Below are positions 12,239 to 21,079 of a stretch of DNA of 64,000 nt, in pieces. The stretch comes from Streptomyces sp. D2-8 (GTDB lineage: Bacteria > Actinomycetota > Actinomycetes > Streptomycetales > Streptomycetaceae). A program made the position numbers and the translations under genes. The stretch spans positions 146,902-210,901 of the forward strand of contig NZ_JAAHBP010000021.1 of assembly GCF_023184515.1 (NCBI RefSeq). The letters are read 5' to 3'. The notes under the pieces are model-generated. The model was given only the letters and a program-made list of their open reading frames with translations. It had not been told where the DNA came from and ran no database searches. Each line of letters starts with the position of its first letter. Positions within the stretch are counted from its first letter, which is position 1.

Positions 12239-13843
12239 TCACCCGGCGTCGTCCGGGCGCCGCGGCCGGCCCGGTGGCTGTTCCGCGGCGCAGATCAGTG
12301 ACAGCCAGCCGCTCAGCCCGGCCGCGTCGACCTTCCCGCACCGGAAGCCGACATGCCCGTCCGGGCGGACGGCCACCAGGCCGCGGCCGGGACTGTTCGC
12401 GAGCCTCAGGGTGGTGACGTGGGGACCGAGCACCTCGGGTGGTGGTGGGGCGGCGTCGCGCTGCAGCAGCAGGTGCACGCCCGGGCGGGCCAGGAGCGCG
12501 TGCAGCCGTTGTGGAGGTCCGCCGACGCTGACGGTCGCGTCCGGCAGGCGGTCTCCGGGTCGGGGAGCGCCATGGAGGTGCGGTGTCTCCTCCACCGACA
12601 GGGGGCTGCGCCGGTAGGTCACCCGTAGCTGGGAGATGACACGGACCCCCTGGGCGACCAGCCGCCGCCGCTGCAGGACGACCGGCACGAGCAGGGCTGC
12701 GCGCGCAGCGGCGGCCGCACGCAGCCACGAGGGGGTCCGGCCGGTCGACGCCTCCGCCCAGAACGCCGTGTGGGTCAGGATCAGCCGTCGGCAGGCGGCC
12801 GGCCTGCGCTCCCCGTCGTAGGAGTCGAGCAGCACTTCCGCATCCGGCCCGCCCGTGGAATCGTGCGGGCGGCTCGCCGCGAAGCCGAGCTTCCAGCCCA
12901 GATTCACCGCGTCCTGGACGCCGGCGTTCATACCCTGGCCGGTGGCCGGTGAGTAGTTGTGTGCCGCGTCGCCCGCGAGGAAGAGCCGCCCCCGGCGGAA
13001 CCGCCGGGCGAGGCGGAACTGCAGCGGCACCCGCGCCGACCACGCGAGGCGCTCGATCCGTGCGTGAAGTCCGGCGTCGCCCAGAAGGCGCTGGAGCTCG
13101 GTCCTCGGGACGGGGGGTCCGGGCTGGCCGAAGTCCGGCTCGGGCCCGCCGTGAGAAGCCCGCGTGGCCAGGAGCCGCCAGGTGGCCTGCTCGCCCAGCG
13201 GGAACAGGAACAGCAGCCCAGGGCGTCCGGCGAACAGCTGGGCACCGGATCCGCCGGGGGTGCCGCTGAGGTCGAGGTCGGCGAGCACCACCTCTTCGGT
13301 GTAGGGCCTGCCGTGCCACCCGATGCCGGCGCAGGTCCGCACGGTACTGGCCGGGCCGTCGCAGCCGCCGACGAAGAGGCAGCGGATCTCCTCCGTGCCC
13401 CTCGGCGTGCGCAGTACGGCCCGGGCGCCGTACCCGTCATCGCGGACGGCGACCAGTTCGGTGCTTCGCTCCACCGCCACCCCGCGGTCGGCCAGTGCCT
13501 GCGCCAGCACCCTCTCGACGTCCATCTGCCGCACGAGCGACAGGTGCGGGAACGCCGTGTCGGGCAGCGCGAGGTCCGCGAGGCTCGCATCGACAGCGCG
13601 GGAGCCGAGGTGAAGGGTCGCCGTCGGGGCGGTGTCCGCCTGCTCCAGCAGGGCGTCCGTGACACCGAGGGGGCGCAGGACTTCCAGGGTGCGTGGATGC
13701 ATGATGAGGGCACGGGAGGGCCGGAACGCCTCGGGGCGTCGCTCGACGATCCGGACCCGTGCTCCGTGGTCGTGGGCCTGGAGAGCCAGGGTGAGGCCGG
13801 TCGGACCGGCCCCGACCACGAGGACGTCCACCGCGGTCGTCAC
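12239..13843 (-). CDS. FAD-dependent aromatic monooxygenase (class A, UbiH/PHBH-like)
   Basis: 534 aa. The N-terminal dinucleotide fold is DVLVVGAGPTGLTLALQAHD. The second FAD motif is RLFLAGDAAHNYSPATGQGM followed by NAGVQDAVNLGWKLGFA. A C-terminal thioredoxin-like domain is typical of the polyketide/phenol hydroxylase group. It probably hydroxylates an aromatic or polyketide-like substrate using NAD(P)H and O2. The GTG at 13843 overlaps the upstream gene's stop in a GTGA, so the two form a pair. An oxygen-using enzyme is out of place in a hypoxia island and may be a separate acquisition (inference). Confidence 0.9.
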   Translation of the reverse strand: MTTAVDVLVVGAGPTGLTLALQAHDHGARVRIVERRPEAFRPSRALIMHPRTLEVLRPLGVTDALLEQADTAPTATLHLGSRAVDASLADLALPDTAFPHLSLVRQMDVERVLAQALADRGVAVERSTELVAVRDDGYGARAVLRTPRGTEEIRCLFVGGCDGPASTVRTCAGIGWHGRPYTEEVVLADLDLSGTPGGSGAQLFAGRPGLLFLFPLGEQATWRLLATRASHGGPEPDFGQPGPPVPRTELQRLLGDAGLHARIERLAWSARVPLQFRLARRFRRGRLFLAGDAAHNYSPATGQGMNAGVQDAVNLGWKLGFAASRPHDSTGGPDAEVLLDSYDGERRPAACRRLILTHTAFWAEASTGRTPSWLRAAAAARAALLVPVVLQRRRLVAQGVRVISQLRVTYRRSPLSVEETPHLHGAPRPGDRLPDATVSVGGPPQRLHALLARPGVHLLLQRDAAPPPPEVLGPHVTTLRLANSPGRGLVAVRPDGHVGFRCGKVDAAGLSGWLSLICAAEQPPGRPRRPDDAG

Positions 13844-14415
13844 GCCGTGCCCTGTATCCGCCACCAGTCCGCGGCGTCGTCGTCCGGTGCCAGGCCGTCG
13901 GCCGGGCTGGGTCCCGGGTCGGCGAGGACGTCGTCGCGGCGCAGGCCGGGCAGGACGGTGTAGCGGATCGAACCGGGCACGCTGACCAGCGCCAGCACCC
14001 GCCACAGGGAGCGCGCGTAGTGTTCGGCCCGCTCCGGACCGTCCCACTCGTACACCCCGCGGTAGCGGTCGCGCTCGTCGTGGGCCAGCCACAGCTTCGA
14101 GGTGAAGCCGGGGAAACCGACGAACAGCGGGGTGTTCAGCAGGCTCTCCGCGCGGAACAGGGCGTGCGCGGGCCCGCGGACCAGGCGCAGCCGGAAGGTG
14201 ACCACCAGTGTGCACGGGTCCTTGGCCAGACCGCTGCCGAGGCGCGTCTCCCGGTACACCCGGGCCGAGGTGCCGTCGGCGAAGTGGAGCCGCGTCCCTT
14301 GCCGTTCCCTCGGCAGACGGACCCGGCGCCCCGCGAGCAGCCCAAAGGTGGAGAGGAAGCAGGCGGCCACGGATCGCCATGCCACGCCAGGGGCGAGTGG
14401 CCCTTGTTCACCCAT
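13840..14415 (-). CDS. Hypothetical protein paired with the FAD monooxygenase
   Basis: 191 aa, function not recognised. The middle (VTFRLRLVRGPAHALFRAES, FPGFTSKLWLAHDERDRYRG, VYEWDGPERAEHYARSLWRV) has the spacing of a dimeric alpha/beta barrel protein of the ABM/YdhR type, but this is a fold guess. The first 30 residues include a hydrophobic stretch (VAACFLSTFGLLAG) that could be a membrane anchor. GGGAGGAGG five bases upstream supports the ATG at 14415. It is translationally coupled to the downstream monooxygenase gene, so the pair probably act on one pathway. Confidence 0.75.
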   Translation of the reverse strand: MGEQGPLAPGVAWRSVAACFLSTFGLLAGRRVRLPRERQGTRLHFADGTSARVYRETRLGSGLAKDPCTLVVTFRLRLVRGPAHALFRAESLLNTPLFVGFPGFTSKLWLAHDERDRYRGVYEWDGPERAEHYARSLWRVLALVSVPGSIRYTVLPGLRRDDVLADPGPSPADGLAPDDDAADWWRIQGTA

Positions 14416-14594
14416 GATGGCCTCCTCCCGAAGAGCCGCAACGGGCGTACGGTGCGCGGCCCTGCCAGGCCTCCTGCGGGGCCGGGATTCCCCCGTACCC
14501 ACCACCCTGAGGGAAGGCACCGCGTCCCGCGAGACCTGGTGACGCCGGCCGGCAAGCGGCTGCCGCCCGGCTCCGCGCGGGCGCCCCGACTCGC

Positions 14595-16157
14595 CTAGTC
14601 CGGCTCCATGTAGGGGCGACGGAAGACCGGGGCCCCGCTGTCGGCGTGTGGGCGGATCGCTGCCAGGGCCTGGACCACCGCGGCCTCCAGGGAGCCGCTC
14701 GTGTCGATCCCGACGGCCTCGGGCCACGGCTGTTCCGTCGCGGCCATGGTGGTCGCCACGTCCACGCCGGCGTCGGACGCGCCGGGCGCGCGCGTGGCGA
14801 GGCGGGTCGCGGTCACCTCGCCCGGGACCTGGCAGTGCAGGGCGACGAGGCCCGCGTGGGCGCGTTCGGCCACCCCCAGGGCGGCTTCACGCTGTCCCGC
14901 GTCGTGCCACGTGGCGTCCAGGACGACGGACTCACCCTGGGACAGCAGGGTCGACGCGCGGTCGAGGAGGGCCGCGTACGTCTTGCTGGTCCATTCGGGT
15001 GAGTACAGACCCTCGCCGTAGGCGGCGCCGGCCGGCTGCTCCGCCGGGATGCCCGCCAGTTCCTTGCGGAGGCGGTCACTGCTGAGCAGAGTGACGCCGA
15101 GGCGATCGGCGAGCGCCCCGGAGAGCGTGGACTTGCCGCTGCCCGGGAGCCCGCCGACGAGGGTCAGGCCGACGGCGGAGGCGCGCAGATGCCGCAGGGC
15201 GGTGGTGACCAGCCGGCGTGCCGCCGCCTGCGCGCCGGGCGTGCCCTGGCGCGCCTGGATCAGGGAGACCTTGGCCCGGACGAACGCGCGGTACGCGACG
15301 TAGTGGTGGCGCAGCGAGGGAGGCGCCGGGTCGCCGGAGTACGCGCCGTACTCGGCGAGGAAGAACGCCGCGGCTCCCGGGGCGCCGAGCTGTTCCAGGT
15401 CCATGGCGAGGAAGGCGGCGTCGTCGAGGCCGTCGACGTGGCGGAGGCGGTCGTCGAACTCCAGGCAGTCCAGGACGCGCGGGCCGTCGTCGAGGCAGAA
15501 GATGTCCTCGGCGAGCAGGTCTCCGTGGCCGTCGACCACCCGCCCCTGCGCGATCCGCCTGTCGAACAAGGGCTCGCGGCCGGCGAGGTAGCGGCGCACC
15601 GAGCGCTCGATCTCCTCCACCCCGTCCGGCGCGGAGCCGTCGTCGGCCAGGGCACGGACCTGGGCGAAGCTCGCCTCCCAGCGCGACGACAGCGCGTCGC
15701 GCGTCCCCTGCTCGTCCACCTCCCGGCCGCGGGGTGCGCCCGCGTGGTGGGTGGCGAGCAGCCGGGCGACGGCCCGTAGCACGTCGTCGACGGCGGCGCC
15801 TTCCCGCACGAGCCGGGAGAGGCGGCGCTCCTCGGGCATCCGGCGCATCACCACGACGGGCTCGGGCACGTCGGTGTCCGGGCCGCTGAATGCGCCGACG
15901 CCGAGGTAGACGTCGGGGGCGAAGCGGCGGTTGAGGAAGACTTCCCGCTCACATGTGGCCCGCCGGGCGGCCACCGTGGTGTGGTCCAGGAACGTCAGGT
16001 CGACGGGCTTCTTCACCTTGTAGGCGCGGTCCCCGATGAAGAGCACCACCGCGGTGTGGGTCTCGCGCACCTCGGCGCGCGGAGGGGACGGGGGCCCGGG
16101 GGCTTCCACCCGCCGCGCCGACGCCATCGGCCCCCCGGCGTGGTCCGGCTCAGTCAT
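14595..16157 (-). CDS. Aminoglycoside-phosphotransferase-like kinase fused to P-loop kinase (Rv2004c-like)
   Basis: 520 aa bifunctional protein. The N-terminal half is an APH/choline-kinase-like fold with DRAYKVKKPVDLTFLD, the catalytic VVDGHGDLLAEDIFCL and the metal-binding VLDCLEFDDRLRHVD. The C-terminal half (from about residue 340) is a gluconokinase-like P-loop NTPase with Walker A TLVGGLPGSGKSTLSGALAD. This arrangement matches Rv2004c of M. tuberculosis, a DosR-regulon protein of unknown substrate. The ATG at 16157 overlaps the upstream USP stop by eight bases, so the USP and kinase form an operon. An ATG ten codons later is also possible. Confidence 0.92.
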   Translation of the reverse strand: MTEPDHAGGPMASARRVEAPGPPSPPRAEVRETHTAVVLFIGDRAYKVKKPVDLTFLDHTTVAARRATCEREVFLNRRFAPDVYLGVGAFSGPDTDVPEPVVVMRRMPEERRLSRLVREGAAVDDVLRAVARLLATHHAGAPRGREVDEQGTRDALSSRWEASFAQVRALADDGSAPDGVEEIERSVRRYLAGREPLFDRRIAQGRVVDGHGDLLAEDIFCLDDGPRVLDCLEFDDRLRHVDGLDDAAFLAMDLEQLGAPGAAAFFLAEYGAYSGDPAPPSLRHHYVAYRAFVRAKVSLIQARQGTPGAQAAARRLVTTALRHLRASAVGLTLVGGLPGSGKSTLSGALADRLGVTLLSSDRLRKELAGIPAEQPAGAAYGEGLYSPEWTSKTYAALLDRASTLLSQGESVVLDATWHDAGQREAALGVAERAHAGLVALHCQVPGEVTATRLATRAPGASDAGVDVATTMAATEQPWPEAVGIDTSGSLEAAVVQALAAIRPHADSGAPVFRRPYMEPD

Positions 16158-17025
16158 GGGGGACGACGGCGACCGGGCAGGGAGCGTGGTGCGCGGCGGC
16201 CTGCGCCACGGGGCCCAGGCGCGGTGTCAGGTGAGGATGGTGCTTGCGTCGGCCGACGACCAGCAACTGGGCGCCCGCGGTCGCCGCCACGACGGCCTTG
16301 GCGGGGCTGTCCAGACGGACACTGTCGGACACGGTGACACCCGGGAACTTCTCCCGCCAGGGGCGCAGGACCTGCCGCAGGTCCTGATGCGCCTCATGCC
16401 GCTCCTCCTGGGTCACGGTGTGGTCCACGCCCCAGGGCGTGTACGCGTGCAGCGGCATGCTGCGGCCATGGAGCGCGCGCACCGGCACGCCTCGCGCCGC
16501 GGCGGTGGTGAAGGCGAAGTCGAGCAGGTCGTCGCAGGGGCCGTGCAGTTTCAGGGCCACCACGACGTCGCCCGGGGCACCGGACAGGGACCTCTGCTCG
16601 TCTTCCGGCCGCTCGGCACGCACCAGGACGACGGGCCGCTCGGATCGTGCGACGACGGCCAGGCTGATGTCGCCGAGAAAATAGCTCGTTAGGGCGGCCA
16701 GGCCCTGCGAGCCGAGCACGAGCATCTCGGACTCCGAGGCGGCGTGGAGCAGTGCGTCCTGGGCGTCGTCGGCGACCAGGTTGCCGACGACGGTGAGGCC
16801 CGGATGCCGCGCCTGAAGTTCCGCCTGGGCGTTGTGCACGAGCCGCTTCGCCCAGTAGTTCTGATCGACTTCCGCGGGGGTGGCGGCCGGTTCGGGCGCG
16901 AGCATGGGCCACGCGTGCAGCAGGCGCAGGGTGAGATTGCGCCGCTCGGCTTCGTCGGCGGCCCAGCGGGCCGCGGCAAGGCTCGCGGGTGATCCGTCGA
17001 GGCCGACGGTGAGGACTCGTTCCAT
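16150..17025 (-). CDS. Universal stress protein, tandem UspA domains
   Basis: 291 aa. Domain 1 starts VLTVGLDGSPASLAAARWAA and ends LGSQGLAALTSYFLGDISLA. Domain 2 starts VVVALKLHGPCDDLLDFAFT and ends VVGRRKHHPHLTPRLGPVAQ, lacking the canonical G-S/T of the nucleotide-binding motif, so only domain 1 may bind ATP well. GGAGG eight bases upstream supports the ATG at 17025. It is divergent from another USP gene (17208) across a 182-base region and is followed by the kinase fusion gene. Confidence 0.93.
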   Translation of the reverse strand: MERVLTVGLDGSPASLAAARWAADEAERRNLTLRLLHAWPMLAPEPAATPAEVDQNYWAKRLVHNAQAELQARHPGLTVVGNLVADDAQDALLHAASESEMLVLGSQGLAALTSYFLGDISLAVVARSERPVVLVRAERPEDEQRSLSGAPGDVVVALKLHGPCDDLLDFAFTTAAARGVPVRALHGRSMPLHAYTPWGVDHTVTQEERHEAHQDLRQVLRPWREKFPGVTVSDSVRLDSPAKAVVAATAGAQLLVVGRRKHHPHLTPRLGPVAQAAAHHAPCPVAVVPHD

Positions 17026-17207
17026 GGCGACTGCCTCCGTCTCGTACGAAGCTGGAAGGACGGTGAGCGTGGTCACAGTCAGGACTGCCGCACCACAGAA
17101 CACGGCGCTTCTCCATCGAGGACTACCCCAGATCTCCTCGCGGCGCATGTGGTCCGGCAAGGCGGCGCTCCTACGGGCGCGAAGTCCGGAAGAAGGAGGT
17201 GGCGGCG

Positions 17208-18026
17208 GTGACGGTTCCCCTGGTGGTCGGCATCGACGGGTCAGAGGCGAGCCTGGAGGCGGTGGACTGGGCCGTGGACGAGGCGGTCCGGCACGACGTG
17301 CCGCTCCATCTCGTGCACGCGGCCGCGACGGAAGACGAGGCACGCGACCTGGTCGCCGTCGCCTCGGAGCGAGCGATCAGGAGCTCCTCCGCGGTGAAGC
17401 TGTCCAGTGAGGTTCTGCACGGGGACGCGACGTCCGTCCTGGTCGACCAAGGGCGCAACGCCTTCGCACTGGTACTCGGTTCGAGAGGTCTGGGAGATCT
17501 CGCCGGGCTGCTCCTGGGCTCGGTCAGCCTGTCCGTGGCCGCTCACGCGGACTGCCCGGTCGTCGTCGTGCGCGGCGGCGCGGAACACCGCGCCGGCCGG
17601 TTCGCAAGCGTCGTCGTCGGTGTAGAGGACGGGGAGGGCAGCGGAACGGCCGTGCAGTTCGCATTCCGCGAGGCCCACGCGCGGGGCTGTGGTCTGGTCG
17701 CGGTGCACGCCTGGAGCGTCCCGGTCGGAACCCCGGGGCCCCCGGGCCTGTCCGGATACGCCCTCCAGGCCATGCAACGCCCACCGGCCCAGGTGCTCGA
17801 TGACGCGGTGCGCGGCCCTGCGGAGCGGTATCAGGACGTGCCGGTGAGCAGCGAGGTGGTCGAGGGCTCGGCACGGCAGGCCCTCTTGGCGGCCGCGGCC
17901 GATGCCGACCTGCTCGTCGTCGGGGCCCGCAGGCGCCACGGACATGTGGGGCTGCAACTGGGTTTGGTCAATCACGCGGTGCTGCATCACGCGCCGTGTC
18001 CGGTCGTGGTCGTGCCCCAGATCTGA
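17208..18026 (+). CDS. Universal stress protein, tandem UspA domains
   Basis: 272 aa. Domain 1 begins LVVGIDGSEASLEAVDWAVD and has the complete ATP motif VLGSRGLGDLAGLLLGSVSL. Domain 2 begins VVVGVEDGEGSGTAVQFAFR and ends VVGARRRHGHVGLQLGLVNH, a degenerate motif followed by HHAPCPVVVVP. The GTG at 17208 is chosen because GGAGG lies eight bases upstream; an earlier in-frame GTG at 17199 overlaps that site. It is very similar in layout to the USP at 24151, suggesting duplication. It is followed, after a spacer holding a DosR-like dyad, by the Rv1733c-like gene. Confidence 0.93.
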   Translation: MTVPLVVGIDGSEASLEAVDWAVDEAVRHDVPLHLVHAAATEDEARDLVAVASERAIRSSSAVKLSSEVLHGDATSVLVDQGRNAFALVLGSRGLGDLAGLLLGSVSLSVAAHADCPVVVVRGGAEHRAGRFASVVVGVEDGEGSGTAVQFAFREAHARGCGLVAVHAWSVPVGTPGPPGLSGYALQAMQRPPAQVLDDAVRGPAERYQDVPVSSEVVEGSARQALLAAAADADLLVVGARRRHGHVGLQLGLVNHAVLHHAPCPVVVVPQI

Positions 18027-18077
18027 CCGGGGACGGCCGACGGGGCGAGGAGCCCGGTGGGTCGAGTGGCCGGTGGA

Positions 18078-18095
18078 CAGGGACCTTCGGCCCCG
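18078..18095. promoter_or_regulatory. Best DosR-box-like dyad in the window
   Basis: CAGGGACCTTCGGCCCCG contains GGGACC-TTC-GGCCCC. Aligned to the mycobacterial DosR consensus it matches GGGAC on the left, T-T in the centre and G-CCCC on the right. It sits 83 bases upstream of the Rv1733c-like start, in front of a run of five dormancy-type genes (18178-21029). The match is by eye. Confidence 0.4.
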
Positions 18096-18177
18096 TGATC
18101 GGGCTCCGCCGACGTTGCAAGGTGGTGGGGGAGACAGACGGGGCGGGGACGCACCAGCAACAGCTGGAGGCCAGACC

Positions 18178-18795
18178 ATGAGCACACAGGATCCGCCGCA
18201 GGGATCAGGTCCCCACCGACCGCACCGGGAGAAGCACCCGCCGGACGGCGCGAACCCCATGACGCGCAGGTCCGATCGGGTCGAGACCTGGTGCTCCCGT
18301 CTCCTGCTGGCCGTGCTCGTCCTCGGACTGCCCGCGGCTTCGGTGAGCGCGGGGACGGCCGTCCACGAGTCGACGATGCGCACCGTTCGAGCCCAGGCCG
18401 CAGAGCGGTCCCAGATCACCGCACAGGTGACCTCGGCCCCGGAGGCAGCCCCGGGCAGCGCCGCGGACGAGAGACAGCAGGTCCAGCTCAGGTGGACCGA
18501 TGAAGACGGCCGGCAGCGGACGGGAACCGCCCAGGTGGCACTGGACGAGACCGCCGGCTCGACCGTACGGATCTGGGTCGACCGCGAAGGAAACGTCACG
18601 GTCCCACCCATGTCCGCGAGCAACGCGCAGGTCACCGGCTGGATGATGGGCGGCATGACGGCGGCCGGCGTCTACGCCGGCTTCGTCGCGGCCCGCAGAG
18701 GGGTGCGCCTGGCGCTGGACCGCAGAAGGTACGCGCAGTGGGACGCCGAATGGGACCGGGTGGAGCCCCTCTGGTCCGCGCGGTTCCACAGGTGA
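18178..18795 (+). CDS. Rv1733c-like two-helix membrane protein
   Basis: 205 aa. Two transmembrane helices (LLLAVLVLGLPAASVSAGTA and a second around MMGGMTAAGVYAGFVAARRG) flank an extracytoplasmic loop of about 100 residues. The loop contains RWTDEDGRQRTGTAQV and STVRIWVDREGNVTVPP. The C-terminus LALDRRRYAQWDAEWDRVEP is the family signature shared with the paralogue at 54072. Rv1733c is a DosR-regulon membrane protein of M. tuberculosis without known biochemical function. The ATG has GGAGG seven bases upstream. It begins a tight rightward operon with the phosphoribosyltransferase, DUF1876 and hsp20 genes. Confidence 0.85.
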   Translation: MSTQDPPQGSGPHRPHREKHPPDGANPMTRRSDRVETWCSRLLLAVLVLGLPAASVSAGTAVHESTMRTVRAQAAERSQITAQVTSAPEAAPGSAADERQQVQLRWTDEDGRQRTGTAQVALDETAGSTVRIWVDREGNVTVPPMSASNAQVTGWMMGGMTAAGVYAGFVAARRGVRLALDRRRYAQWDAEWDRVEPLWSARFHR

Positions 18796-18846
18796 CGGGC
18801 GACAGGCAGGCCCCGTCGCCGGGACGTCGACCAGGAAGTGACGCTC

Positions 18847-20244
18847 ATGTCCGATGCGACGACCACCGACCTGTACGAGGTCACGATGGCGATGTCGTAC
18901 CTGCGGGAGGGGATGACCCACCCGGCGACGTTCAGCCTGTTCGCCCGCGCTATGCCGGCCGACCGCGGCTTCCTGGTGGCCGCCGGGCTGGAGTCGTCCC
19001 TGGACTTCCTGTCCGGGTTCCGGGTCGGCCCGGAGGACGTCGACGCCTTCGCCTCGGTCCTGCACCGTTCGGCGCGTGATCTGGAGCCGTTGCTCGGTAC
19101 GGAGTTCACCGGCCGGGTCCGGGCGGTGCCGGAGGGTCGGATCGTCCTGGCGGGCGAACCGCTGCTGGAGGTGACCGCTCCGCTCCCGCAGGCCCAACTG
19201 GTCGAGACGTACGTCCTCAACCACGTCAACCACCAGACGACGATCGCCTCGAAGGCCGCGCGATGCGTCCTGGCCGCGGCGGGACACCCGGTCGTGGACT
19301 TCTCACTCCGCCGCACCCACGGCCCCGAAGCCGGCTACCAGGCCGCCCGTCTGAGCGCCATGGTCGGCTTCACCGGAACGAGCAACGTGGCGGCGGCCAC
19401 CTCCGAAGGGCTGACGGCCGTCGGCACCATGGCCCACTCGTACGTCGAGGCGTTCGGCACCGAGGAGGCGGCCTTCCAGGCCTTCGCCCGGGCCCACCCC
19501 GGCCCGGTGACGTTCCTGGTGGACACCTACGACACCGAGGAGGGGGTCCGGGTCGCGGCCCGCGTTCTGCGGGACCTGGACCGCGGGCCCGGCTCGGCCG
19601 TACGGCTGGACAGCGGCGACCTGGGAGCCCTGGCCGTGCGGGCACGCGCCCTCCTCGACGCGGGCGGACTGCCGGACGTACGGATCATCGCCAGCGGCGG
19701 CCTCGACGAGTACGGCGTGGACGAACTGGTCCGCTCCGGAGCACCGATCGACGTCTACGCCGTCGGCACCCGCGTCGGGGTCTCGGCCGACGCCCCGTTC
19801 CTGGACTCCGCGTACAAGCTGGTCGAGTACGACGGCCGGCCGGTGATGAAGCTGTCGTCGGCCAAGGTGACCGCACCCGGGCAGAAGCAGGTGTTCCGCG
19901 GCCCCGGATACGCCGACGTGATCGGCCTGCGTGACGAGCGGCCGCCGGGGGAGGGCGTACCGCTGCTGGAGACGGTGATGCGGGACGGGCGGCGCACCGG
20001 CGAGCGCCCCACTCTGGACGAGAGCGGGGAGAGGTTCGCCGCCGACCTGGCCGGGCTCCCGCCCGCCGCACGGCGCATCAGGGACCCCGTCGCGCCACAG
20101 GCGGGGACCTCGGATCAGCTGACCGCCCTCGCCGACCGGGTCCGGCGTCGCATCGAAGACGCGGTCGGGGCCACATCCGTGGACGCGGACCCGCGCAACC
20201 ACGAGCGGAGCACCACCGGATCCCGGCGCTCCGTACGGAGATGA
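18847..20244 (+). CDS. pncB: Nicotinate phosphoribosyltransferase
   Basis: 465 aa. PncB makes nicotinate mononucleotide from nicotinate and PRPP in NAD salvage. Visible family signatures are TTDLYEVTMAMSYLREGMTH, FSLRRTHGPEAGYQAARLSA, GTSNVAAA, the conserved histidine in GTMAHSYVEAFGTEE, VRLDSGDL and IIASGGLDEYGVDEL. M. tuberculosis has a second copy, PncB2 (Rv0573c), in the DosR regulon, so the position fits maintenance of the NAD pool during dormancy. The ATG at 18847 has AGGAAG eight bases upstream. The stop overlaps an ATG used as the beginning of the next reading frame. Confidence 0.94.
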   Translation: MSDATTTDLYEVTMAMSYLREGMTHPATFSLFARAMPADRGFLVAAGLESSLDFLSGFRVGPEDVDAFASVLHRSARDLEPLLGTEFTGRVRAVPEGRIVLAGEPLLEVTAPLPQAQLVETYVLNHVNHQTTIASKAARCVLAAAGHPVVDFSLRRTHGPEAGYQAARLSAMVGFTGTSNVAAATSEGLTAVGTMAHSYVEAFGTEEAAFQAFARAHPGPVTFLVDTYDTEEGVRVAARVLRDLDRGPGSAVRLDSGDLGALAVRARALLDAGGLPDVRIIASGGLDEYGVDELVRSGAPIDVYAVGTRVGVSADAPFLDSAYKLVEYDGRPVMKLSSAKVTAPGQKQVFRGPGYADVIGLRDERPPGEGVPLLETVMRDGRRTGERPTLDESGERFAADLAGLPPAARRIRDPVAPQAGTSDQLTALADRVRRRIEDAVGATSVDADPRNHERSTTGSRRSVRR

Positions 20245-20255
20245 GGAGGACCGTG

Positions 20256-20567
20256 ATGCCGCATACCGTGGAATGGAGGGTCCGCCTCCACCTCTTCGAG
20301 GAGGAGGGAACGACCAAGGCACATGTGGTGCTGGACACCGGGACCACGGAGCTGTCCGGGCACGGGGACGCGCACCGGAATCCCGTGGACATGGATGTGC
20401 CGGAGATCGGTGACGAGCTGGCTGCGGGCAGGGCCCTGCACGACCTCGGCCGGCAACTGGTCGACATCGCCGAACGGGACATCGAGGGCATGAGCACGGC
20501 CGCAGCCGGGCGGCGAGCACGTCCGGAGCCCGGCTGGCCGACGCCGGATCAGATGCAAGGAGGATGA
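20256..20567 (+). CDS. DUF1876 protein (Rv1738-like)
   Basis: 103 aa. The sequence (WRVRLHLFEEEGTTKAHVVL, GHGDAHRNPVDMDVPEIGDE, LAAGRALHDLGRQLVDIAER) is a DUF1876/dsRBD-like-fold protein. Its mycobacterial relative Rv1738 is strongly hypoxia-induced and structurally resembles ribosome hibernation factors, so a translation-silencing role is plausible but unproven. The ATG at 20256 is preferred over 20241 because GGAGG at 20245-20249 lies six bases before it. The gene is sandwiched between pncB and hsp20. Confidence 0.88.
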   Translation: MPHTVEWRVRLHLFEEEGTTKAHVVLDTGTTELSGHGDAHRNPVDMDVPEIGDELAAGRALHDLGRQLVDIAERDIEGMSTAAAGRRARPEPGWPTPDQMQGG

Positions 20568-20570
20568 CCG

Positions 20571-21029
20571 ATGACACAGCCTGCCCGTCGCAGCAGGGGT
20601 TCGCTTCCGGTATGGGACCCCTTCCGCGAACTGGAGGAGCTGCACACGCGCATGGACCGGCTCATGCAGTCCGCCTTCCCCGCCGGCGCCGAACTCGGCG
20701 GCGCCGGGGTATGGGCGCCGCTGGCCGACATCGAGGACACCGAGGACGCGTACCTGGTGGAGCTGGATCTCCCCGGCGTGGCCAAGGACGACATCACCGT
20801 GGAAGTCACCGACTCCGAGATCGATGTCCACGGCGAGATCAAGGAGAAGGAACGCGCCGGTGTGGTGCGGCGCCGCTCCCGCCACGTCGGGGCGTTCGAC
20901 TACCGCACGAGCCTGCCGCCGAACACCGACACCGCACACGTCAGCGCCGAGCTGACCAACGGAGTTCTCACCGTGCGGGTCCCGAAAGCCGAGAAGGGCA
21001 CGGCGCAACGCATCGAGATCTCCGGCTGA
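20571..21029 (+). CDS. Small heat shock protein, Hsp20/alpha-crystallin family
   Basis: 152 aa. N-terminal WDPFRELEELHTRMDRLMQ is typical of actinobacterial Hsp20. The alpha-crystallin domain runs from ADIEDTEDAYLVELDLPGVA to ELTNGVLTVRVPKAEKG, with the terminal G-V-L-T-V strand. A holdase chaperone acting in the cytosol is expected. HspX/Acr (Rv2031c) is the hallmark DosR-regulon protein and also an Hsp20. AAGGAGG lies seven bases before the ATG, three bases after the DUF1876 stop. A strong hairpin follows at 21040. Confidence 0.95.
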   Translation: MTQPARRSRGSLPVWDPFRELEELHTRMDRLMQSAFPAGAELGGAGVWAPLADIEDTEDAYLVELDLPGVAKDDITVEVTDSEIDVHGEIKEKERAGVVRRRSRHVGAFDYRTSLPPNTDTAHVSAELTNGVLTVRVPKAEKGTAQRIEISG

Positions 21030-21039
21030 CACAGGGGCG

Positions 21040-21079
21040 GGGCAGGCCGCGACGGCGCGGGCACGGTCGCTGCCTGCCC
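21040..21079. terminator. Bidirectional hairpin terminator
   Basis: GGGCAGGC (21040-21047) pairs with GCCTGCCC (21072-21079); inside, GCGAC pairs with GTCGC after one mismatch, giving a stem of about 13 bp. It lies between the convergent hsp20 and CBS-BON genes and abuts the CBS-BON stop. Confidence 0.75.

Noticed and set aside
17095..17125. GAGGACTACCCC and CAGGACTGCC as DosR-like sites in the divergent USP region
   Set aside because: Only three to five matching positions on one side and no dyad; indistinguishable from chance in this composition.
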